Shown in pieces: positions 45,962-56,574 of a stretch of 64,000 nucleotides of DNA (position 1 is its first letter; each line of letters begins with the position of its first letter). Both the position numbers and the translations under genes were made by a program. The notes under the pieces are model-generated. The model was not told the DNA's origin. It searched no databases and saw nothing but the letters and a program-made list of their open reading frames with translations. The stretch comes from Heterohyrax brucei (taxonomy: Eukaryota > Chordata > Mammalia > Hyracoidea > Procaviidae): NCBI GenBank assembly GCA_028571685.1, contig CM053141.1, positions 53,628,333-53,692,332 of the forward strand, in the 5' to 3' direction.

Positions 45962-46045
45962 GGATGGATGGATGGTTGGGTGGATGGATGGTTGGGTGGA
46001 TAGATACATAGATGATAGATGGATAGATAGATATGTACATACAAA
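45962..46045. repeat. GGAT/GATA degenerate flank of the array
   Basis: GGATGGATGG with GGTTGGGTGG interruptions, then AGATAGATA units. This is the probable ancestral state from which GGAC arose by a T to C change. Confidence 0.9.
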
Positions 46046-46524
46046 TGTAGATGCATAGAGATAGAGAGCTATTTATATCAGGGAAAAGTCTCATGGGGTT
46101 GTAGAGGCTGGATTGTCTGAAGTCCCTGGGTGAGGTGACAGGCTGGGGGCTTCTTCTGACTTACACAGCAGCAAGGATTGAACAATCACAGGCTGCTGGT
46201 TCAAGTTCCAAGAATGGATTTTGGATGACAACTAGGCAAATGCAAGATTTAGAGTAAGCAAGGGCCAGTGAGCTTTGTCAGAATATCCTTACATACTGGA
46301 TCCAGACCAGATCTCTGAGGAAACTACTTTCGTTACTGATTGGCTGCTCGTAGCAGATATCTTCATGCAGGTGATTACATTATATTAGATCCCATGGTGA
46401 AGGTGATTGCACTATGGAAGAACAATCACTCCAATGTCTACCAAATTACGTCCTTATGTAACTGCTAAACCACTGAAAAGCATGGTCCAAGCAAGCAGAC
46501 ACATAATGGTAGCCATCATATCGT

Positions 46525-46895
46525 ACAGTGGAATTTCATTCAGTATTAAAAAGGAATGATGTAATGATACATGCTACAATTGAGATAAAACTTATAAACA
46601 CTGTATCAAGTGAAAGAAACTAGACACAAAAGGCAAGTTATATAACTTTATTCACATTAAATGTCCAGAAGAGGCCAGTCTATAGAGGTAGAAAGTAGAT
46701 TAGTGGTTTCCAGAGGCTAAGGAGAGAGGAGAAAGGGATACAAATTTTCTTTTTATGGTAGTGAATATATTCTGAGATAGATTATAGTGATGGCTGCATA
46801 ATTTTGTGAAAAGACTAAAACCCAATAACTTTCACACTTTAAAAGAGTGAAATTTATGGTATTTGGGTTGTATTTGAATTGGCAAAAAATATATA
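46525..46895 (+). mobile_element. L1 3' end (old)
   Basis: ATTCAGTATTAAAAAGGAAT, GATACATGCTACAATTGAGA, AGTAGATTAGTGGTTTCCAG and GTGAAATTTATGGTATTTGG follow the order of an old mammalian L1 ORF2 end and 3' UTR. Confidence 0.8.
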
Positions 46896-46897
46896 AT

Positions 46898-46924
46898 CTC
46901 CGACTCGGCGGCACTTGGCTTGGC
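46898..46924 (+). mobile_element. SINE 3'-tail fragment
   Basis: CTCCGACTCGGCGGCACTTG followed by GCTTGGC at the end of the L1 piece. TTGGCAA occurs at 46879-46885 and again at 46920-46926, a possible 7-bp duplication, though it would then include 14 bases of AT-rich sequence before the SINE tail. Confidence 0.7.
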
Positions 46925-47003
46925 AAGTTTGATCTGGTCCGTGACTTGTTTTTACCAGTTCCTGTTATAACAGTGATGATAATAATGATGATGATATATC
47001 AAG

Positions 47004-47166
47004 AAAAAAAAAAAACAAAAAACTATTGCCATTGAACTGACTTCTATTTGCAACAACCCTAAAGGACTAAGTAAAACTGTCCCATTGAGTCTCCCAAGAG
47101 CAGCTGGTAGATTCAAACTGCTGACCTTCTGGTTAGCAGCCAAGTTCTTAACTACTGCACTAACAG
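47004..47166 (-). mobile_element. AfroSINE, minus strand
   Basis: Starts with an A tract, CTATTGCCATTGAACTGACT, then AAACTGTCCCATTGAGTCTC, GAGCAGCTGGTAGATTCAAA, CTGACCTTCTGGTTAGCAGC, ending at the head TTAACTACTGCACTAACAG. Complete short form. Confidence 0.93.
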
Positions 47167-48694
47167 ATCTGATAATGATGATACTGGGATGCAATAGTAA
47201 TTTTATTGTTAAAGTAATTTTACATATAATTTCCACACTGTGTAGTAACCTACAGATTAAAACTATCACCTACAGAGAATTTTATGAATATTTATTACTG
47301 TCTTGTATCCTACTCTAATTTTTCAGATTTCATTTAAAGTCATTTACAGGGAATACTGGAGAGGAAGGAATCCAAGTGAGTCTGGAGCTTTGTCAGATTG
47401 TTTATAATGAAGCAAAAGGAGCATGATTCAGTACTTGAAATTTTCCCCAGATGAGGAGCTTCAAGGTTAATAAAATTATGATCCAGCAGAACCAACAGAG
47501 AATTTTGCATAGCCTTCAGATGAGAAGTTACATTTATGACTTTGTTTTGGAGATTTCCTGATGTAACCTGAAAATTATGTGTGAAAGGAAAATCCTTCCA
47601 CACATTTAAAAAGGAACACGTGTTACTGTCCTACCGTCACTGTTTTGCCTCACGTTTAGTCTGTTTTTCCGCTCTCTTGTCGCCCTTCCTTTATCCTGTC
47701 TGTGTTCTGGCGCACAGTGATATTTAAAATCCTAACTTTTTATTTAATACTTGAGTTACATTTCTCAGGGCAGACTTTTCTATGAATGAAAATCTCAAAC
47801 TGCAAAAGAAGTCCAGAAATTGTTTAAACATGACATACAATTGAGCAAACAAGATTCACTGGGGCAATATCAAGGATAAAAGTGTATCGTAGAATAAAAA
47901 GATGCTAGTATATCAAGAAATATGCAAAACAGTAGCATTTTTTTTATACAACTACACAGAATACTGATACTTGGTTGGATCCAGCTGAGCATCAGCAGCA
48001 ATCATTTAGCCCATCAGGTGCCCATTTATAGACTTGTGCAAAGAAAAGACTGAATGACATTTTAGAATTCATCTTGTTGGAAATGATGATAAACGTAACT
48101 TTATCTATTTTTCTTGTTTTTTTTTTTCCCCCAACTTCTTTATGGACATTTTAATTAATTCTGTTCTTCCTTATAATGTTTATTTAAAATAATGATAATT
48201 ATGTTCTGCTTTTACTTCACTGGCTCTTAGAGAACCCCGTGTCTAATATGTTAACATTCTCTTCCTCTTAATATCTCAATTAGAGCAAATGGAAAGTAAA
48301 AATTCTGGTGAGGAAATAAATAGCCTTTGTTTGCCAAGGATTAACTAAAAAATTGGTGGAAGAACAGCGACTTTCTGTACTACCTACCAGCTAGTATCTA
48401 CTATACTAGACTGCACCATGCAGGCAAAGCTGTTTCTTCTAGTTAAGATTTGCAGAGTAAATCTGACTTTCAGTGATTGTAAATTAAAAGGTATTTTGAA
48501 GTAATGATCTAGTATGTTATCATAGACTATCACAAAAGCCGTACCCAAAACTTTTGGGACATAGTTTTAGTTCTGCCTTGGATATGTCTATTTTTTCCCC
48601 CCACATATCTTAGTTAGACTCAGAGTAAGCAATAGTATGTGTGTGTGTATATCCATATGAAACAGGATACTTACATATAAAAAACTGAAACTTT
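47167..48694. other. Unassigned sequence
   Basis: No gene or repeat recognised in 1.5 kb. The minus-strand frame 46952-47269 overlaps the SINE and has no known domain. Confidence 0.5.
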
Positions 48695-48832
48695 CATCAT
48701 TGAATGGGTTATGGCTCATAGCAGCCCTGTAGGACAGGGTAGAACTGCCTAATAGGGCTTCCAAGGCATTTCACGGCAGGTGGGTTCAAACTATCCATTG
48801 ACCTTTTGCTCAGCATAGAAGTGCTTTACACA
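48695..48832 (-). mobile_element. AfroSINE, minus strand, running into (CA)n
   Basis: GGCTCATAGCAGCCCTGTAG, GACAGGGTAGAACTGCC, AATAGGGCTTCCAAGGC, GGTGGGTTCAAACTATCCAT. The tRNA-like head is lost, and a CA repeat (48828-48861) takes its place. Confidence 0.88.
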
Positions 48833-48861
48833 CACAGGCACACACACACACACACACACAC
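48828..48861. repeat. (CA)n microsatellite
   Basis: About 16 CA units with one GGCA interruption, at the head end of a SINE. Confidence 0.95.
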
Positions 48862-49213
48862 CCAACTATTTCATTCCACTTAGGTATCTGAAGAGGAAAA
48901 AAAATGCTTTTAACCTTTGTTTTAGTATTGTGGGTGAGACATTGGCTCAAATCACGTATAACATGAGTAGAGGTATTCTTACTGAGGTTAAGGTTATCTC
49001 TTCCTTTTCCATTTTCGTGCATTTTCACTTCAAAGCCTTGTTTTGACTTTCTTTAGACTTTGTCCTGATTTCTTAGGAAAACTTTCCTTACCTTGACTAA
49101 GAAGGAAGTGGGTCTGAGCAAGAACAGGATTTCTAGTCTTAAAAAAGCACAGATATTTTCTAGAATCCTGCACTGTTTCAGAATTTTGTTCTCTGTTCCA
49201 CAATACAGCATTT
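48862..49213. other. Unassigned sequence
   Basis: Nothing recognised. Confidence 0.5.
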
Positions 49214-49378
49214 AAAAATCCACTGCTGTAAAGTTGTTCTGACTCACAGTGATCTCACAGGATTTCTGAGGCTATAAATGTCAGTGCCAGCTGACTGCCA
49301 AATCTTTCTTCTTCCGCAGATCCCCTGATGGTTTCAATCTGCCAGATCATTTAACCACTTGGCCACCATGGCTTCTTT
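49214..49378 (-). mobile_element. AfroSINE long form, minus strand
   Basis: AATCCACTGCTGTAAAGTTG, GACTCACAGTGATCTC, then a segment GAGGCTATAAATGTCAGTGC and TGCCAAATCTTTCTTCTTCC that short-form copies lack, and the head TTTAACCACTTGGCCACCAT. The extra internal segment of about 45 bases marks the ancestral long body. Confidence 0.88.
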
Positions 49379-49590
49379 ATTTAGCATTTACAGACCTCTA
49401 AACTTAAGACATGATGTGCAGCACTGCTACTGAGGACCAGGAAACTTTGTCACAGGGGTCTTTTTGTCCAATTATAATAGTGTTATGTTACCTAGACTTG
49501 TATCTAGTGCAGTGTACAATGAATCACCTGTTTAAAGTGGTTAAACTTGTCTTGGGTATCATCTTCCATATTTTGACATCCCTATAGGCA

Positions 49591-49668
49591 CTCTTTTTTT
49601 TTTTTTGATAGGGTCACTACGAGTTAGAAACCACTTGCTGGCAGTGGGTTTGGTTTTTGGTTTCTCGG
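49591..49668 (+). mobile_element. 5'-truncated AfroSINE, plus strand
   Basis: After a T tract: GATAGGGTCACTACGAGTTA, AACCACTTGCTGGCAGTGGG and a TTTGGTTTTTGG tail. Only the 3' third is present. Confidence 0.82.
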
Positions 49669-51380
49669 AAATGTAAGCTTCTTGAGAGGAGGGGTGTTTT
49701 TGCTTGCTTGTTTGTTTATTTTTGTTGGCTTATTTGGTTGTCACATTATTTTCAAGAATGAACAGAAGGTTAGCATAAAATAGGATTTTTCTCAGAGAAT
49801 AATAGAACTGGGAATGTCCAAAATATTTCAATTCTAAATTTTCTAACTTTTGTAACTATGATTAAAATGAAGATACATAGTAACACTTTTCAGTATGTGA
49901 AGTTACACAGAAAATTAATAAATTAAGTAAACCGTTACATATGAATAAAAAATATTTTGAGTCAATTAATTATACCTGTCCCTATCAAGACGAACTCAAG
50001 CATGCTATTAACCTAAATTTATATTTAAATTTCCTCTGTCTGTGTTTGGAAAGGACCCTATCATCTTGAAGACATGACCCAAGGCATAATAATATTTTTG
50101 CTAAAATTTAATAAGATTTCAATTTTTTACCACCTTTCTCCTTGTCTTTCAGAAGCTGTCAAAGTAAATCACATTGAACTTGTTTTTTCAAAGAGGCTCA
50201 AAGTGTGTGGTTAGTTATAGTAAAACAAACCAAATTAATGCAAATGGAAATTGATGCTTTACTCAAAAAAGCAGAGGCCTCATTTCTGAGGTGCTTGCTA
50301 TATATAAAAAAATTTTCCCACACTGCTCGACGTCATTCCTATAGAAACTTTAAGATTCTTTAAAAGTATCTACAAAATTAGGTGAAGGGTAAAATTATGA
50401 ATTTCCCACTTGGAAGAAAGTGGCTTAAATTCTATCCAATTATTTGCCATGACAACCAGCTAAACACAAAAGGGCTAGAATGGATGTAGAGTACTGCCTC
50501 TATAATCATCACTGTATGTCCTTCAAATCATGGATATGCAGCCCCACTATCCTCGGCTACTTCAGGGCCATAAGCCTACACGGTAATTACATGCTTTGGA
50601 ACACTCCATTTAAGTGCATCAATAATATACTGAGCAAATGTGGTCTTTAATTCTGCACCTGTAAATGGAGGGAAAAATAAAGAAACTATCTCTGTAAAAA
50701 TAGAAAAGAAGGAAAAACGAGTTAGACCTTCAGATTATTTTTAACCTCTTTTATGAGGTTTCCCTCTAAAACTCAGATGATGAAGAATTCGAAGGTTTTC
50801 ATAAATCAAACCATAAGACAAAATATCTCTGTTTAAATGATTGTAAAGTTTGGGATCCAGGCCAATAAGTGATGAAAAGGAAAAGACACTACTAAATGAA
50901 GCTTGATGTTTTATCTTTAATGTCCCCGTGTGACTAGGTATTGCAAAATCCCAGGGTTATTGCTTTTCCCATTGCCATGTTGCTATTGGTGTGATTTAGA
51001 TGATAACACCTACTAGTCCATGACTTTCAATCACAAAAGTAGAGTTAACATATCATGACATTACAAAATTGTCTTGCTGCAGAATATTTGTGATACATTT
51101 TAGAAAAGGGTATTTGTGTGTATGAGTACATGTGTGCTTGTTTATGTATTTTATGTTACAGACTTAAAATTCATTGTTTGCCTCAGAACTGAAATGTGAA
51201 TATAGTCATTTCCAAGAAGAATATAGAGAGTAATAGAATCGTAAGGAGAGTTAGTCACTGGTGGAAAATGGTAAGACCTTCTCCTTTCTACATTTTCCAA
51301 GAAACTACAGTGGTTAATTTTTCAGGAAAAAAAAAAAATCTTCCCAAAAGTAAAATGTTTTCGAGTAACTCAAATCCTAA
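49669..51380. other. Unassigned AT-rich sequence
   Basis: No gene, repeat family or RNA gene recognised in 1.7 kb. Confidence 0.5.
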
Positions 51381-51540
51381 TGGAAACCCTGGTGGCCTCG
51401 TGGTTAAGAGCAACATCTATTACCCAAAAAGTCGGCAGCTGGACTCCACAGTGGGCTGGCTGGAAACTCTATAGAGCAGCTCTACTCTGTCCTGTAGGGT
51501 CGCCATGAGTCTGAATTGACTTGACAGCAGTGGGTTTATA
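51381..51540 (+). mobile_element. AfroSINE, plus strand
   Basis: Head GGAAACCCTGGTGGCCTCGT, CAAAAAGTCGGCAGCTGGAC, CTGTCCTGTAGGGTCGCCAT and tail GACAGCAGTGGGTTTATATA. Well preserved and complete. Confidence 0.95.
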
Positions 51541-51804
51541 TATTTTGTGGAATCTCAGAGAAATTCTTATGAAAAATTTCACACAAGATTTGTAATAAAG
51601 TTAACATGTTTGTATTGGAAGAGAGAGACACATTCCTAGTGGACCATCCTGAATTGTTCCACTTGCCAAAAAAACAAAGGAAAAGAATGAGGAAATCTAC
51701 AGGAATCAATATATTCATTATGAAAATTAGCCAACATTTTCTAACAAGGACACTCAGTTTGAAATATGCTGCTGGCTACTGACTTCAAAAACAAACCAGA
51801 AAAA

Positions 51805-51948
51805 ATCAAATCCATTGCAGTCAAGTTGATTCCAACTCACAGCTACCCTATAGGGCAAAGTAGAACTGTCCCATAATGTTTCTGAGGAATGGCAGGTGAT
51901 TTCCAACTGCTTATCTTTTGGTTAGTAGCCAAGCTCTTAACCACTGAT
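51805..51948 (-). mobile_element. AfroSINE, minus strand
   Basis: CCATTGCAGTCAAGTTGATT, CCTATAGGGCAAAGTAGAAC, TGTCCCATAATGTTTCTGAG, TCTTTTGGTTAGTAGCCAAG and head CTCTTAACCACTGA. The last head bases are missing. Confidence 0.92.
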
Positions 51949-54579
51949 ATATTTAAACATAACAAACTTGTCATAACGTCAGACTAACCCTGTAAAACTC
52001 AGGTAAATTTATATGTAATCATTCAAAATTCATAAAGGAAACAGAAAGGACATACTAAATAACTAGAATAGCATACTTATTTTCAAAATGTAAAGAGTTA
52101 CTCCCAAATTAAGTTGTAGTTGTTTTTCCTTGTCATTGTGAATTTGTAAATCAATGAATGTGAACATGTTTTCCTAAAAGACAAAGTACTGTTTAATTTA
52201 TGTGTATTTTGTAGATTTCCATACATTTACTTCCTGAAAAGGCTCATACACCCTTTTAGGACCAAGTGCATTTATTTCCCCCATTACTTAATGAATATAT
52301 ACTTTTTCGTGAAAAAATGTAATTTAATTTGCCAAATGGTCATGATTGCTAACATAGAAAAATCATTATGGTTTCAAAGCTACACATAGAAATATCACCA
52401 AGCAATTTCAAACAACATTATTAGCATTGTGTATCTAATATTAACTATTTGTCTATGACCTTGAAATTTCGAGAATATATACTCATTTAGTCAGATTATT
52501 TGGCAACTCGTATGCAACTCTCATTGTATACACATCGTACTGTTAAAACAATATCCCATTATAGAAGGGAACTACTCTTCTAAGTTTTAATATTGCCCTC
52601 AGAATGAAAATTTTATTAATTTTCAATGAAGGATCTGCATACTTGATCTGAGATCAATGATCCATTATGTCTTGAAGGAAATCCACAGAATCATCTGAAA
52701 GTTCAAGCTTTCTAGTATTACAATTCTTTTATCTTGCTGACACACTCACATGAGCAGGCCAATTTTTTTACAGCCAGATGAATGATATTATCATAGTGCT
52801 GAGATTTTACTTACAAAATGTTGTCTGGAGAGAATTATTACTCCTGAAATTTAAGCCCCTGAGAGAGTTTTATGACAGACTTATTGGCAGAATCTTTCCA
52901 AAATTATAGGGAAAAAAAATGCACAAATCTGTTAATGCTTTATTAGAGGTACATACAGGAAAAGAATAAAAGTGGAAATATTTGACTACCCAAATGACCA
53001 TGTATGGAACCTTTTCAGTCATTTTGTGTTGGCTTCTGTTTGATTTTGTTTTCCTGATTGGAAGGTATTTTGATAATACTATGGTAAAATAACTCTAAAA
53101 TCTTGGGAGATCACTTGATTGGTCTACAGTTATGATCTCAATGAAAATCTAAGCAAGAATGTCATCTTTACAATAGGCAACTGAATAAGGGATATTAATC
53201 GGACATACAGAAACTATCTCTTGGTGTCATCTAGTGGCTGCATTTCATCACTGCGTAAAGGTAATACCTTCCTGGTTTTCTAAGTAAAAATTGCTTTATT
53301 ACATTTGTTTCTGACTGACTGGTGTAAAAGAAGCTGCCATTTTTAACAGACAAGAGAAGGTTAGTAGCAATCAAGCCTTTCTGAGCTCTTCACCCTGACC
53401 CTGTGCTGTGCCTTCTTATGAGGTCAAGGCACATCTACAGAAAGCTCAGTTATTGTACACGGGTGTGAAGGTGGTGCGTGCTGCCCCATTTAGCCTGCAT
53501 GACTGAGTGACTGGGTGTTGTTAAGGGACATCCATAGCCAATACACAAGGTGTTTTCTCTTAGCTGACTGAGCAGCACTCAGGGGATTCTGACAGATTGA
53601 GGTGACATGCTAACAATCTGATTGCAGATGGCAATGGAAAGAGCCTCACCATGAGAAAGAAGAGTCCCCTGACCCTCCGACATTCACTCTCTCAGTCTCC
53701 ATCCTAGGATAGGAGTGCTGTACAGCTATCACAGAGAAAGGTGACATAGTGAAAATAACTTATCCATGAATGTGCTGAAATGTCATCTCTAATGTTATAG
53801 TTCCTTTAAGATGAACTATAATTTCTAATATAACTTTTCAGTTTTGAAAGGAAAGGGCACCAAGGCTGGGTTGACAGAAATAAAATATCCAGATAATTAA
53901 GGCTAACTACTCCACTTTCTTCTCCTTGCAGGCGATAATAGAGCTCAATTATTTATAATTCAGGAATATTTTTTCTTAAAAAAAAGCGTTTCCTGTAAAA
54001 CTGATATTTGAAAGTCTGAAAATTATAATCATTTAAGAAGCAAAGTATTAACAAATTGTAATCAGGGAATTTGTAAACTCTATAGTTGCTGTTATTACGA
54101 CCAGTGTGAAACAGATAAGACATAATAAGGAAATAGAGAAAGCAAGAACTTGAGTTTGGCACTTCATACTCATTCTTGTATCATAAGCTGATTTTTTTTT
54201 GGCAAATTCTGTGAGTTTACATTCTTTTTTAATGTTTCATGGATTTGTCGCTATAAAACAAGACATTCCTCCATGTAATTATAGGTGCTTATTATACTGT
54301 GAGAGCATTTCTTTTGTTCCTGGATTTGCCATTAGCTTTTATTGATGTTTGTCTTTTGTGTCTATAGATCTCTCATTTTTTGGTATCTCACACCAGGGCA
54401 CACACTGGAAAAAAATTGAATGAAAAGATGAAAGGATGTACATTTTCAAAAATGTCTATTTCCCTTTGCTATAAAAAAATCTGCTATTCTACTGCTGGTA
54501 TTCCGTCAGTGCAAAAGTGTGTGCTACATGTGCAGCTATCTATAAGGCAAATGTATGTGTTTACACATACTTCCAACAT
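51949..54579. other. Unassigned sequence
   Basis: 2.6 kb without a recognised repeat or gene, the longest such stretch in the window. A small plus-strand frame 54380-54583 begins with a histidine-rich motif discussed among the rejected items. Such a repeat-poor block could hold regulatory sequence, but nothing in it shows this. Confidence 0.5.
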
Positions 54580-55120
54580 TTAAGTCTGCTAAATTAATTA
54601 TTCTAAGTGCTACATGCCTCATTGTTGAATGTCACTACAGTCACCTTTGAAGTACTCCCCCTTGGGAAGCTATGCACTGCCGCCAACACCTAGTCCACCC
54701 TTCAAAGCAATTTTGGAATTTTTTTCTGGAATGCTCATTGCACACACTGGCATCATGGCAAGTTAGTGAACTTAATTGCATAGTTGTCTGTGAGGAGTTT
54801 TTAGCAGCCGGTAAACAAAAAGCTGTATTAGAGCACCCACCCTCACTCACCTGATCTGCTCCCCAGTGACTTTTTTCTTTACCCGAAGATTAAGCAGATA
54901 TTGAAATGAAGACATTTTGATGCCATTTAGGACATTAAGGGTAGTACCACTGCAGCTCTGATGGCCACTGCTGAAAAAGAGTTCCAAAATTGCTTTGCAG
55001 GGTGGACTAGGGGCTGGCATCAGTGCATAGCTCTCCAAAGGGAGCACTTCAAAGGTGAGCCTAGTGTTATTCAGCAAAGAGGTATGCATCAACTTTTCTA
55101 AGATGAGTTCATGAACTTAA
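54580..55120. mobile_element. Palindromic mariner-derived element, copy 2
   Basis: Same architecture as 41160-41688. The left half is the mariner 3' end reversed (minus-strand translation FQNCFEGWTRCWRQCIASQG, the transposase C-terminus). The right half is the last 330 bases forward, from VREFLAAG-like through SPDLLPSDFFLYP-like to the end AAGATGAGTTCATGAACTTA. The halves meet near 54788 at TTAATTGCATAGTTGTCTG. Both ends carry the mariner terminal repeat, so it resembles a non-autonomous, MITE-like element of about 540 bp. Confidence 0.9.
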
Positions 55121-55984
55121 TGCAACTATATACATATTCTTGTGTTTTTGTTGGCTGTGTACATACTGTGTGCATGTGCATACATACATGTTCAACAACA
55201 GCACTCTCAGTTCACAGACACAGTAATCCAAAATACGCAGGACAGTTTACTGTTCTGTGCACCATCTGAAAACATGTTACCTTTATTCTAAAAAGAAAAT
55301 CACAAGACTAGATTGTTTGCTTTTTTATGTTGAGAAAGAATCATTCGGCTAAGGCAGTTCTAATTCTAATCATTTGTGCTATAAATTAATTTGTTTCATA
55401 GAGCAAGTGGTTAAGAGTGACAAAAGAGCTATGCAGAGATACATGTATTTGTTATAATCGTGGATTGTTAGTCAGATTTTGACTCTAATCATAGGAACCG
55501 TAACTATCCCAAGGCTAGATTAAAAAAAATCAGAATTTTAAGTCTATTAATGCATTTTCAATGCCTATTTCCAGATAATACTGCTAAACAAGAGTGCAGA
55601 GGAAATATTCATTTTAAAATGAAGCAGATAATTTTAAACCTTATTTAAGAAAATAGAATGCTGTCTTAATCTCACTCTCCCTTCTTTTTAATGTTCTTAA
55701 CATCCCAAATATATGCTATCTAGTATGGAATTATCTGAGTGTTGGCCAGCTCTAGGAAATAGAAAATTGCCATACTTCTTTCTTCCTTGTATATAGTAGT
55801 AGGTATTTTGAACCACCGTGTTGCTCCATGAAGTAACATACTAAGAATGGCAAGGCAGCAAGATAGAAGTCACTGTGAAGAGCCCAAGAGCCAGGTAACA
55901 TATAAATTCTAGAATACCACAGGTATTCAGATACCATCTCTAGGCTTCTTTTATATGAAAGAAAAATAAAATTCTATGCTGCTT
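55121..55984. other. Unassigned AT-rich sequence
   Basis: Nothing recognised. Confidence 0.5.
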
Positions 55985-56520
55985 TATTAGTTTTATATTA
56001 ACTCATAACAAGACAATGCAACTTACTGGCTTCGAGGAACACATTATTACCTCCCAGCTCGCATGGGTCAAGATATGGATTAGCTATATCCTCTTCTAAG
56101 GGTCTCGTCAGGCTGAAATCAAGATGTTAGTGAAGTTGTAATCTATGGCTCAGATTCTCATTTGAGTTCTCCAGCTTCTGGTAGAATTATGTTCATCATG
56201 CTTGTAGGACTGAAGTCCCCATCGTCTTGCTAGCTGTCAGCTGAGGGCTGCTCTTAGATGTCAGAGAATGCCCACAGGTCCTTGCTGCATGACCTCCTAC
56301 AGAGCCCCTCTTACAACATGGTATGTTACTTCCCCCAAAGTCAGCAAGAGGCTTTCTGATAACTCTGAGACTCCTTTATAAGTGCTCACCTGATTACATC
56401 AGGCTCACCCATAATAATCTCCTTTTGATCAAATAAAGTCAATAGATGAGGTACTTTAATTACATTTGTGAAAATTACAGGAATAAAATTCATCACATTT
56501 ATGGTGCCAAACGTACTCAA
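55985..56520 (-). repeat. MLT1-like MaLR LTR, minus strand
   Basis: On the minus strand it shows GAGATTATTATGGGTGAGCC, TGATGTAATCAGGTGAGCAC, CTAGCAAGACGATGGGGACT, TCAGTCCTACAAGC and TTGATTTCAGCCTGACGAGA, the block order of MLT1 LTRs. Diverged and ancestral. Confidence 0.75.
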
Positions 56521-56574
56521 GTGAACAGGGTTATATACAGAATATAAACCACAGTTTGGGAATCTTTTCCCACT

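Larger units (their letters stand above)
44727..46524 (-). repeat. ERVL-type LTR, expanded by SINE and tandem repeats
   Basis: The left edge reads GAGGCTAGGATCTCTAGAAA, reversed TTTCTAGAGATCCTAGCCTC, the LTR 3' end. The right part from 46070 (ATTTATATCAGGGAAAAGTC onward) to 46524 (GGTAGCCATCATA) aligns with 680-1108. An LTR of this family is about 0.5 kb. Here about 1.3 kb of AfroSINE and tetranucleotide repeat is lodged at the site where relatives have a short TATAGAGA-rich tract. Orientation makes it the 5' LTR of the minus-strand provirus remnant. Confidence 0.8.

Noticed and set aside
44901..46094. A 397-codon minus-strand open frame and its 349- and 367-codon companions
   Set aside because: They are translations of the GATA and GGAC tandem repeats. 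Every frame of a stop-free 4-base unit is open; there is no domain, start context or composition like a gene.
54380..54440. Histidine-rich VSHTRAHTGKKLNEK resembling a zinc-finger linker
   Set aside because: Only one linker-like match; no preceding or following C2H2 finger is readable in any nearby frame. Too short to call a zinc-finger pseudogene.
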